Of a stretch of 8,865 bases of DNA, positions 1 through 5,902 are shown one piece after another (within the stretch, counting starts at the first letter, position 1; every line of letters starts with the position of its first letter). The stretch is from positions 1-8,865 of the forward strand of contig JAJYJA010000101.1 of NCBI GenBank assembly GCA_021789795.1. Reading direction: 5' to 3'. The notes beneath the pieces are model-generated. The model had not been told where the DNA came from. It worked only from the letters and a program-made list of their open reading frames with translations, and did no database searches. The translations under genes were made by a program, and so were the position numbers. The DNA is from Deltaproteobacteria bacterium (GTDB lineage Bacteria; Desulfobacterota; Desulfobulbia; Desulfobulbales; VMSU01).

Positions 1-2
1 GC

Positions 3-2387
3 GGAATATTCTTGAAAAAAGGCTCAATGAGCCTTGAACGACCTGATCCGCCCAGTAAATGTGCCAGAGGCGGCTGGGGTAGTTCCGTCACACCCGGAAA
101 TGTTTTTCATTTTGCAAGAGGCTCATATGTATGGGATTTTGGGGATGGTTCCTCGACAGGCCCATCCGCGGTAGGTGATCCCATGGATATCTCCGAGACT
201 CACGCCTATGCTGCTGCCGGGACGTACTTTGCTAAACTCACGGTGACCGACGGCAACGCGATGTCGAGCTCCGCAACGGTGCGGATCGATGTCCTGGCCT
301 CATCAAACACCCAAGCGCAAATTAACCTGGCCATTGAAACAGGCCTCAAACGCCTCTACCTGGATCAAAGCCCAGGCGGCGATTGGTACGGTGAACCAGC
401 GAACGGGGCATTGTCAGTCCTCGCCTTCGAGAACCGCGGACATCAGCCCATCGGTCCTACGACAGATATCTACCATAATACCGTGGTGAACGGGCTAAAC
501 TGGCTATTTACCAGCCTCATCGTCAACCCTTCATCGCTATCTAACTGGATGCCTGTCGAATCCAACGGCGATGGCATCATGCTGGGACAGTATGATACTT
601 CTTGCAGCGATGAATCGTTCTATCCGCACGGCATGATCATGATGGCACTTGCCGCTGCCGGCCCCTATGACAAAAATTACCCTGTAACCGATGCCGCCCA
701 TAATCCTGCATTGAACCTCACTGTCCCTCTTTCCGTCCCCACTATCGGCGGTTGGACATATTACAAGGTACTCCAAGATATGGTGGAATTTGCCGCCTGG
801 GCACAGTCTGACCCTGGAAACTGGGGGCGGGGCGGATGGCGCTATTGCCCAAACAACGGGCAGGCTGACAACTCTGTTGGGCAGTGGCCGGTTATTGGGC
901 TGGAGGCCGCTGAACAATGGGGGATCATAGCGCCGGCTTGGGTAAAGAGCGAGCTGAAGGACTATTGGCTCAAGTACAGCTATAATTCCAGCTTAAATGG
1001 CTGGGGATATACCAACTCAAGTTTAGTCGACGTTGCCCATGCTGGGGCAGGGCTTTCCATGATGGCCTATGTTGGGATACCTAAAACCGACCCCTGGTAT
1101 GTAGCCGCGCTAGATAGCCTGGCAAATCACTGGTCAGGACAAGGTTATTACACATGGGACGGGGATTATTGGGGGTGGTGGCCCTCCCATTTTGGCCCTA
1201 CTCCTTGGGGCACTGTTTACAACTACTATGCCATGTATGGAGTCGCAAAGGCGATGCGCATAGCGCGCGACAGCAGCGGCAATGTTTCCGAGATCTCACA
1301 GATCGGGACTCACACCTGGTACGACGAGTATTCGGCATTTCTTATAGGGGCGCAGAATGGAGATGGCAGTTGGCCCAGCTTCTGGTACTGGACCCATCCT
1401 ATCAGCACCGCAATGTCACTCCTCGTCCTGGAGCCAACCGTCTCAAGCCTGCGGCCAGTAGCCTCAATCACCGCATCCCCCAACCCAGTCAATGCGAACA
1501 CCAATGTCAATTTCAATATCAGCGGTTCCACGCATCAGGACCCGGCCAAATTTCTGGCCTCCTGGAAAATTATCTTTGACTCCTCAAGCGGCAAGACCTG
1601 GAGCACTCCAGACGCTTCCGGGACTTTTCCGGTTTCAAGCACCATTCCCAATATAGGCGGCTATCCCCAAACAGGGGTAGATTATGACGTGACCGCGCTG
1701 TTGCAGGTAACCGACAATACGGGAGACACCGCCGAGAACTCAGTGGTTGTTCATATTACATCAGGCCTGGTCAACCCGGTCGCCAACCCCGGGGGCACTT
1801 ACTTCGGTGGTGTCAATTCACCGGTTACGCTGAATGGCTGTGCCTCGTCCGATTCCAATCCTGGCGGTAGTATTACCACGTATGAGTGGGACTTGGACGG
1901 CAACGGGACCTATGAGACCAACGCAGGGGGTAACTGCACACTATCGCACACCTGGGCCACTCCCTACAGTGGCCAGATTGGCCTAAAGGTCACGGACAAT
2001 TTTGGCAAGATCTCAACATCAATCGCCACCACCAATATTGTGGTCGCTGATCTGAAGCCGGTATCATATCAACTGATTTCATACAGACGGGTCACAAGGA
2101 CCGTCTGGGAGTATACCTACAAATCCGTGATCAAAAACCAGGGCAATGGGAACGCCACCAACGTTTCGGCCCAGTTGCAGAATTGGCCGTCTCAGGTAAC
2201 CGTCATAGATGGGAATGTCGCATTCCCAGACATAGCAGCCAGCGCACAGGTGACCAGCACAGACACCTTTACCATCCGAATTGACCGCACCACGCCGGTA
2301 CTGAATGTGGACCTTACCTGGAAATTAACGTATACGGATGCAGGCGGGACAACATGGACAGTGGTGAATTTCCCGCTAGGTGGGTAG
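3..2387 (+). CDS. PKD / squalene-cyclase-like toroid repeat protein, 5' end probably cut by the window
   Basis: Probably an extracytoplasmic modular protein; its function is not known. The frame is open to the window edge. A TTG at position 12 and an ATG at 27 are possible starts, but neither has a convincing ribosome binding site and no signal peptide is visible, so the true start probably lies upstream. Residues counted from TTG 12: a PKD domain around 30-95 (core WDFGDG at 41-46, then LTVTD at 76-80); an alpha-alpha toroid of the prenyltransferase/squalene-oxidase repeat type around 100-478, with Gly/Trp-rich repeats near 122-144, 201-217, 271-304 (GGWRY, then ADNS), 329-355, 386-415 and 449-475; a PKD-like domain at 482-582; a clearer PKD domain at 588-678 (YEWDLDGNG); and a beta-rich C-terminus at 680-791 (DTFTIRID at 751-758). 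No DxDD cyclase acid motif is visible, so a binding or structural role is likelier than terpene cyclisation. No LPxTG or PEP-CTERM sorting tail is seen. Base composition is lower in GC than sat-dxs, which may mean foreign origin. Confidence 0.5.
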   Translation, partial: GIFLKKGSMSLERPDPPSKCARGGWGSSVTPGNVFHFARGSYVWDFGDGSSTGPSAVGDPMDISETHAYAAAGTYFAKLTVTDGNAMSSSATVRIDVLASSNTQAQINLAIETGLKRLYLDQSPGGDWYGEPANGALSVLAFENRGHQPIGPTTDIYHNTVVNGLNWLFTSLIVNPSSLSNWMPVESNGDGIMLGQYDTSCSDESFYPHGMIMMALAAAGPYDKNYPVTDAAHNPALNLTVPLSVPTIGGWTYYKVLQDMVEFAAWAQSDPGNWGRGGWRYCPNNGQADNSVGQWPVIGLEAAEQWGIIAPAWVKSELKDYWLKYSYNSSLNGWGYTNSSLVDVAHAGAGLSMMAYVGIPKTDPWYVAALDSLANHWSGQGYYTWDGDYWGWWPSHFGPTPWGTVYNYYAMYGVAKAMRIARDSSGNVSEISQIGTHTWYDEYSAFLIGAQNGDGSWPSFWYWTHPISTAMSLLVLEPTVSSLRPVASITASPNPVNANTNVNFNISGSTHQDPAKFLASWKIIFDSSSGKTWSTPDASGTFPVSSTIPNIGGYPQTGVDYDVTALLQVTDNTGDTAENSVVVHITSGLVNPVANPGGTYFGGVNSPVTLNGCASSDSNPGGSITTYEWDLDGNGTYETNAGGNCTLSHTWATPYSGQIGLKVTDNFGKISTSIATTNIVVADLKPVSYQLISYRRVTRTVWEYTYKSVIKNQGNGNATNVSAQLQNWPSQVTVIDGNVAFPDIAASAQVTSTDTFTIRIDRTTPVLNVDLTWKLTYTDAGGTTWTVVNFPLGG
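15..35 (-). terminator. Possible minus-strand intrinsic terminator hairpin near the window start
   Basis: AAGGCTC (19-25) pairs perfectly with GAGCCTT (29-35) around a 3-base AAT loop, and six A residues (15-20) lie on its left. Read on the minus strand this is a short GC-containing stem running into a T tract, the form of an intrinsic terminator. No minus-strand gene is seen to its right, so it may be a relic or chance. It overlaps the first codons available to the plus-strand reading frame. Confidence 0.25.
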
Positions 2388-2455
2388 TCGGTTATCTCCG
2401 CCTGGCTAGCTAGTGCCTACTTGCATAACTACCTAATCAAAGATCTAACATCGTC

Positions 2456-2475
2456 ACCCCGGCGAAGGCCGGGGT
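2456..2475. repeat. REP-like palindrome
   Basis: ACCCCGGC (2456-2463) and GCCGGGGT (2468-2475) form a perfect 8-bp stem with a GAAG loop, and the flanks read CGTC and CTAT. Short palindromes of exactly this style (caccccggcgaaggccggggt) are common interspersed extragenic repeats in proteobacterial genomes. No T tract follows, so it is not a standard terminator. No second copy was seen in the window, so membership of a repeat family is from recall, not shown here. Confidence 0.55.
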
Positions 2476-2506
2476 CTATCGTCCCTTGAGATGCTGGGTT
2501 TTGCGA

Positions 2507-2732
2507 CTATGCACTAGTGCTGTAATATCCGTCAGTGACATCGATCCCGGCAACTGGTTCTGTTGCAACTGCCCGCTCAAGCAGTCCTTCGGGAAACGAG
2601 GCCGCAGCTCCGAGATGTGCGTCTGTTGAATCTAAAAGTGAACTCCTCCAGATAAAACTGCAGGTGTTCAGGAACAACTGATCCTTGGTGACAAGCCGCG
2701 TAGTTCATAGCTGTTTCGACATTCAATGAGCC
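2507..2732 (-). pseudogene. IS1595-family (ISXO2-like) transposase, C-terminal remnant with a frameshift
   Basis: Reading the minus strand from 2732, one frame gives about 51 residues up to a stop at 2577-2579. It includes CHQGSVVPEHLQFYLEEF followed by TFRFNRRTS. This resembles the conserved C-terminal block of IS1595/ISXO2-type DDE transposases (THxG, then a HLxxYLxEFxFRFNRR pattern). The adjacent frame then continues the family pattern with LLERAVATEPV and stops at 2507-2509, so a frameshift lies around 2580-2615. The remaining roughly three quarters of the gene, including the catalytic acids, is absent: upstream of 2732 the frame meets a stop at once and the similarity ends. No terminal inverted repeats were identified. 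It is a dead relic, and the family call rests on recognising the motif by eye. Confidence 0.72.
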
Positions 2733-2778
2733 GTTCCGCTACCCGCTTTGATGCTGGGACGCGCTAAAGTTCAGTTGC

Positions 2779-2825
2779 AAAAAAACAACGGGCGGCGGAC
2801 AACGTGTTCGCCGCCCGTTGTTTTT
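2779..2825. terminator. Strong bidirectional intrinsic terminator
   Basis: Positions 2781-2797 and 2809-2825 are perfect reverse complements (17 bp, core CAACGGGCGGCG), and four more pairs, one of them G-U, can extend the stem inward to a tiny loop. The right arm ends in T5 on the plus strand, and the left side carries A7 (2779-2785), which is T7 on the minus strand, so it could stop transcription both ways. The nearest plus-strand gene ends about 390 bases upstream with the transposase relic between, so the gene it originally served is probably gone. Today it insulates the sat promoter. Confidence 0.85.
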
Positions 2826-2852
2826 ATCCGACAAAGCAGCATTCCCCGAAAC

Positions 2853-2893
2853 CCCTGCGCTTGCCCTGTCGCAGGGACGCTTGCCCGTCCCTG
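2853..2893. repeat. Overlapping, mutually exclusive inverted repeats
   Basis: CCCTGCG (2853-2859) pairs with CGCAGGG (2870-2876), while CAGGGACG (2872-2879) pairs with CGTCCCTG (2886-2893) around a CTTGCC loop. The two stems share bases 2872-2876 and cannot form together. CGCTTGCCC also occurs twice, 20 bases apart (2858-2866 and 2878-2886). The block lies upstream of the predicted sat promoter, so it would be transcribed only from a further upstream promoter. It may be an interspersed repeat or an operator-like site. Confidence 0.5.
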
Positions 2894-2913
2894 AACAGCT
2901 TCTCATTTTTTGC

Positions 2914-2942
2914 TTGACAATTATCCCGCCCCTTTTTATGGT
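2914..2942 (+). promoter_or_regulatory. Sigma70-type promoter of sat
   Basis: A perfect -35 box TTGACA (2914-2919) is followed after exactly 17 bases by TATGGT (2937-2942), a 4 of 6 match to TATAAT. Transcription would begin near 2949, giving a leader of about 85 bases before the sat start codon. It lies just downstream of a strong terminator, as expected for an independent transcription unit. Confidence 0.75.
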
Positions 2943-2966
2943 CACTTACCTTTGAAAATCCACATC

Positions 2967-2996
2967 AAGTACGGTGCGTTCCGCCATACTTTTTTT
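2967..2996 (+). terminator. Terminator-like hairpin (possible attenuator) in the sat leader
   Basis: GTACGGTG (2969-2976) pairs with CGCCATAC (2982-2989) around a CGTTC loop, with one C-A mismatch and one wobble pair. The stem can be extended by two A-T pairs into a run of seven T residues (2990-2996). This is the form of an intrinsic terminator, placed between the predicted transcription start (about 2949) and the sat ribosome binding site (3018-3026). It could attenuate sat expression. The stem is only moderately strong, and no obvious competing antiterminator stem or sensor domain fits in the short leader. Confidence 0.5.
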
Positions 2997-3034
2997 GTCA
3001 TTCATCCACACAATTCCAAAGAGGAGACCGAACA

Positions 3035-4312
3035 ATGTCCAAGTTAGTAGCACCACACGGAGGCAAGGGGCTGGTTTGCTGCCTGCTGCACGGCAACGAG
3101 TTGAACGCCGAGAAGGAAAAGGCCAAGGGCATGAAGAAGATCCAGATCAGCGCCCGGGCCAAGGGCGACCTGATCATGATGGGTATCGGCGGCTTCAGCC
3201 CGCTCTCCGGCTTTATGACCAAGGCGGACTGGAAGGGCGTATGCGAGAAGTTCCAGATGGCGGACGGCACCTTCTGGCCGGTTCCGGTTACCCTGGACTG
3301 CGCCAAGGCCGACGCCAGCGCCATCAAGGTCGGCGACGAGATCGCCCTGGAAAACGAGGGCACCATCTACGCCACCATGAAGGTCACCGAGAAGTTCGAG
3401 ATGACTGAGGCCGACAAGAAGTGGGAGTGCGAGAAGGTCTTCAAGGGCGAGGGCGAGGAGTCCGCCGACGACAAGTTCTGGAAGATCGCCCTGGAAGATC
3501 ATCCGGGCGTCAAGATGGTCATGGCCCAGAAGGAGTTCAACCTGGCCGGCCCGGTCAAGGTGCTGTCCGAGGGTGAGTATCCCGAGAAGTACAAGGGCGT
3601 TTACCTGACCCCGACGGAAGTCCGCGCCATGTTCGACGAGCGCGGCTGGGCCGATGTCGCCGCCCTCCAGCTCCGCAACCCCATGCACCGCTCCCACGAG
3701 TTCCTGGCCAAGATCGCCATTGAGGTGTGCGACGGCGTCCTGATCCACTCCTTGATCGGCAACCTGAAGAAGGGCGACATCCCCGCCGAGGTCCGGGTCA
3801 AGGCCATCGACTGCCTGGTCGAGCACTACTTCGTGAAGGACAACGTCATCCAGGCCGGTTATCCGCTCGACATGCGTTACGCCGGCCCCCGCGAGGCCCT
3901 GTTGCACGCCACCTTCCGTCAGAACTACGGGGTCAACAAGATGATCATCGGCCGCGACCACGCCGGCGTGGGTGACTTCTACGGCCTGTTCGAGGCCCAG
4001 ACCATCTTCGACAAGATCCCCACCAACCTGCCGGAAGGCAAGGCCTTGAAATGCATGCCGCTCAAGATCGACTGGACCTTCTACTGCCACAAGTGCGACG
4101 GCATGGCCTCGCTGCGCACCTGCCCGCACAGCAAGGAAGACCGGGTCATCCTCTCCGGCACCAAGCTGCGCAAGGCCCTGTCCGAGGGCGCCGAGATCGT
4201 GCCCCACTTCGGGCGCGACGAGGTGCTGGTGATCCTGAAGGAGTACTACCAGGGTCTGACCGAGAAGGTCGAGGTCAAGATGCAGGGCGCCGCCTCCGGC
4301 GCCAAGATGTAA
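3035..4312 (+). CDS. sat: Sulfate adenylyltransferase (ATP sulfurylase), homo-oligomeric type
   Basis: Catalyses ATP + sulfate = APS + diphosphate in the cytoplasm, the activating step of dissimilatory sulfate reduction, and can run in reverse in sulfur oxidation. The ATG start is well placed: AAAGAGGAG lies at 3018-3026, eight bases upstream. The 425-residue length is usual for the family. Motifs: QLRNPMHRSHE at 212-222 (the QxRNPxHxxH nucleotide/sulfate site), GRDHAGVGDFYG at 306-317, a Cys/His cluster C351, C354, C363, H365 typical of the metal-binding form in sulfate reducers and archaea, and SGTKLRKAL at 374-382. There is no C-terminal APS kinase domain, so it is not the assimilatory fusion. 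It has its own promoter and terminator, and neither aprAB nor qmo lies next to it within the window. High expression is suggested by the near-consensus promoter, strong ribosome binding site and heavily biased GC-ending codons. Identification is secure. Confidence 0.97.
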   Translation: MSKLVAPHGGKGLVCCLLHGNELNAEKEKAKGMKKIQISARAKGDLIMMGIGGFSPLSGFMTKADWKGVCEKFQMADGTFWPVPVTLDCAKADASAIKVGDEIALENEGTIYATMKVTEKFEMTEADKKWECEKVFKGEGEESADDKFWKIALEDHPGVKMVMAQKEFNLAGPVKVLSEGEYPEKYKGVYLTPTEVRAMFDERGWADVAALQLRNPMHRSHEFLAKIAIEVCDGVLIHSLIGNLKKGDIPAEVRVKAIDCLVEHYFVKDNVIQAGYPLDMRYAGPREALLHATFRQNYGVNKMIIGRDHAGVGDFYGLFEAQTIFDKIPTNLPEGKALKCMPLKIDWTFYCHKCDGMASLRTCPHSKEDRVILSGTKLRKALSEGAEIVPHFGRDEVLVILKEYYQGLTEKVEVKMQGAASGAKM

Positions 4313-4340
4313 GCACGATTTTACACCTCAATTAGTTGCC

Positions 4341-4379
4341 AAAAAAAGGGGGTGCCCAGCCGGGTATCCCCTTTTTTTT
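4341..4379 (+). terminator. Intrinsic terminator of sat
   Basis: GGGGGTGCCC (4348-4357) pairs with GGGTATCCCC (4362-4371), ten pairs including two G-U, closed by an AGCC loop and followed by T8 (4372-4379). A7 precedes the stem (4341-4347), so the reverse strand is also terminator-like. It begins 28 bases after the sat stop codon and separates sat from aroB. Confidence 0.9.
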
Positions 4380-4438
4380 GTGGGCGAGGCGCCAGTCTTG
4401 GCCCCGACGTTCCTGGCCATAACCAATGAGAAAACCCC

Positions 4439-5515
4439 ATGCAACAGTTACAAGTCGGCCTCGGCGACCGTTCCTATCCCATCTCGATTGACCACGGGCT
4501 GCTGGCCGCCATCGGCCCGGACTTGAAAAAACGGGGCCTTGCCAAGCGCTTCCTGGTGGTGGCCGACGACCGCGTCGCCGCCCTCCACGGCCAGACGCTG
4601 ATCGCCTCCCTAACCCAGGCCGGGCTCAACCCGGAACTACTCACCTTCCCCGCCGGCGAGGCGAGCAAGAACCTGGCCACGGTGGCCGGGCTCGCCAGCC
4701 GTCTGGCCCGGTTGGGGGTGGATCGCAAGGATGGCCTGATTGCCTTGGGCGGCGGGGTGACCGGCGACCTCACCGGCTTTCTCGCCGCCTCCTATATGCG
4801 CGGCATCCCCTTCGTCCAGGTGCCCACTACCCTGCTGGCTCAGGTGGACAGCTCGGTGGGGGGCAAGACCGGGGTCGATCTGCCGGAGGGCAAGAACCTG
4901 GTGGGGGCCTTCTACCAGCCGCGGGCGGTCTATATCGACGCCCTGGCCCTGCGCTCCCTGCCCGCCGCCGAGCTGCTAAACGGCCTCGCCGAGGTCATCA
5001 AGTACGGGGTGATCCGCGACCCCGGCTTTTTTGATTTTCTTGAGGAAAAACGGGCCGCTATCCTGGCCCTTGACCTGGACATAATCGAGCAGGTGATCCA
5101 AAACTGCTGCGCCATCAAGGCGGCGGTGGTCGCCCAAGACGAACGGGAATCAGGCCTGCGGCGGATATTAAATTTCGGCCACACCATCGGCCATGCGGTG
5201 GAGGCCGACTCCCGCTACCAACTGGCCCACGGCTCGGCGGTGGCCATCGGCATGGTGGCGGCCAGCCGACTGGCGGTGGCCAAGGGGATGCTGACGCCTG
5301 CCGATGCCAGCCGCATCACAACCCTGATCCGCGACTTCGGGCTGCCCACCGCCATCCCCGCCACCGCCGAACCCGCGGCCCTCAAGGCCTACCTGCTAAC
5401 CGACAAGAAGACGGTGGCCGGGCGGCCCTTCTTCGTCCTGCCCACCGCCATCGGCCAGGTGGAGATCACCGACCAGGTGAGTGAGGCCCAGATCGACCAG
5501 GTCCTGACCGCCTAG
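4439..5515 (+). CDS. aroB: 3-dehydroquinate synthase
   Basis: Converts DAHP to 3-dehydroquinate with NAD+ and a divalent metal, the second step of the shikimate pathway, in the cytoplasm. The 358 residues match the usual length. Visible motifs in order: GEASKN (73-78), the NAD-binding GGGVTGDLTGF (104-114), PTTLLAQVDSSVGGKTG (129-145), GKNLVGAFYQP (151-161), and the expected metal ligands E185, H248 (in LNFGHTIGHAVE, 244-255) and H265 (AHGSAVAIGM). Every signature expected for a working enzyme is present. The ATG lacks a strong ribosome binding site, with only a weak GAG at 4429-4431. It follows the sat terminator, so it needs its own promoter, and none is convincing in the 59 bases between. 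The gap of 150 bases to xseB contains a promoter, so it is probably separate from the isoprenoid operon, though read-through is possible because no clear terminator follows it. Confidence 0.97.
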   Translation: MQQLQVGLGDRSYPISIDHGLLAAIGPDLKKRGLAKRFLVVADDRVAALHGQTLIASLTQAGLNPELLTFPAGEASKNLATVAGLASRLARLGVDRKDGLIALGGGVTGDLTGFLAASYMRGIPFVQVPTTLLAQVDSSVGGKTGVDLPEGKNLVGAFYQPRAVYIDALALRSLPAAELLNGLAEVIKYGVIRDPGFFDFLEEKRAAILALDLDIIEQVIQNCCAIKAAVVAQDERESGLRRILNFGHTIGHAVEADSRYQLAHGSAVAIGMVAASRLAVAKGMLTPADASRITTLIRDFGLPTAIPATAEPAALKAYLLTDKKTVAGRPFFVLPTAIGQVEITDQVSEAQIDQVLTA

Positions 5516-5586
5516 CCGTCCGGCAGGCCACCGCCCCGGTCTCCCGCCCGAGGCCCCCATTCCGGCTTTTTGCCCGGCTATCGCCC

Positions 5587-5615
5587 TTGGCATTTTGCTT
5601 CAAGTTGGTTATGGT
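5587..5615 (+). promoter_or_regulatory. Sigma70-like promoter of xseB-ispA-dxs
   Basis: TTGGCA (5587-5592, five of six match to TTGACA) and TATGGT (5610-5615) are separated by 17 bases. Transcription would start near 5622, about 44 bases before the GTG of xseB. The -10 hexamer is identical to that of the predicted sat promoter. The position rules out the longer xseB reading frame that opens at 5570, since that start would lie upstream of the transcript. Confidence 0.6.
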
Positions 5616-5665
5616 GCGCCAGGCTGAAGTTATCTTCCCCGCCTCAAGCAAGGGCGAACCGACAC

Positions 5666-5899
5666 GTGAGCAAACCCACCTTTGAAGAGAACCTGGAGCG
5701 ACTGGAGCAGATCACCAGGGAGATGGAGAGCGGCGACTTGAGTCTGGAGACCTCGCTCAAGAAGTTCGACGAGGGGATGCGCCTGGCCGAGCTGTGCGGC
5801 AAGAAGCTCGACGAGGCCCAGCGGCGGGTCGATCTTCTGCTCAAGCGGGACGGCGTCCTCGCCCCCGAGCCCTTCGACGGTTCACCCTCCGAGTCTTAA
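5666..5899 (+). CDS. xseB: Exodeoxyribonuclease VII small subunit
   Basis: Small subunit of exonuclease VII, which with several copies bound to the XseA large subunit degrades single-stranded DNA from either end during repair. The GTG start at 5666 is chosen over the upstream in-frame ATG at 5570: it gives 77 residues, the normal family length of about 80, begins at the conserved block (SKPTFEENLERLEQI), and has AAGGGCG at 5650-5656 ahead of it. The upstream 32 residues look like translated non-coding DNA. The whole protein is a helical hairpin with the family pattern FEENLERLEQITREMESGD (6-24), SLETSLKKFDEGMRL (26-40) and LDEAQRRV (48-55). Its stop lies 3 bases before ispA, so the two are translationally linked. 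xseA is not in the window. Confidence 0.93.
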   Translation: MSKPTFEENLERLEQITREMESGDLSLETSLKKFDEGMRLAELCGKKLDEAQRRVDLLLKRDGVLAPEPFDGSPSES

Positions 5900-5902
5900 G
5901 CG

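Larger units (their letters stand above)
2388..3034. other. Gene-free region of about 650 bases with mobile-element debris and the sat control region
   Basis: No intact coding region is supported here. From left to right it holds a featureless stretch (2388-2455), a REP-like palindrome (2456-2475), the 3' relic of an IS1595-type transposase gene on the minus strand (2507-2732), a strong bidirectional terminator (2779-2825), overlapping inverted repeats (2853-2893), and the promoter and leader of sat (2914-3034). I see no tRNA or other recognisable RNA gene. The mixture suggests a junction where foreign DNA, perhaps including the upstream toroid-repeat gene, was joined next to a core gene. Confidence 0.7.

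Noticed and set aside
2739..2945. A small 68-codon minus-strand open frame upstream of sat.
   Set aside because: It runs straight through the bidirectional terminator and inverted repeats and has no family motif or convincing ribosome binding site.
2388..3034. CRISPR array, tRNA, toxin-antitoxin or defence genes in the gene-free region.
   Set aside because: No regularly spaced repeats, no cloverleaf and no small coding region with a plausible start were found.
3044..4207. A 387-codon open frame on the minus strand opposite sat.
   Set aside because: It is the antisense shadow of a GC-rich, codon-biased gene. Its translation is low-complexity (Leu, Gly, Val, Asp, His rich) and sat is unmistakable on the other strand.
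4398..4425. A possible aroB promoter (TTGGCC with TAACCA or CATAAC).
   Set aside because: The spacers are 14 or 16 bases and both -10 candidates are poor matches, so it is not supportable as a feature.
5516..5586. A possible aroB terminator in the GC-rich stretch with a TTTTT run.
   Set aside because: No stem directly precedes the T run in the way an intrinsic terminator requires.
5570..5665. The N-terminal extension of xseB starting at ATG 5570.
   Set aside because: The extra 32 residues do not fit the family, and the predicted promoter lies inside the extension. The GTG at 5666 with its ribosome binding site gives the normal length.
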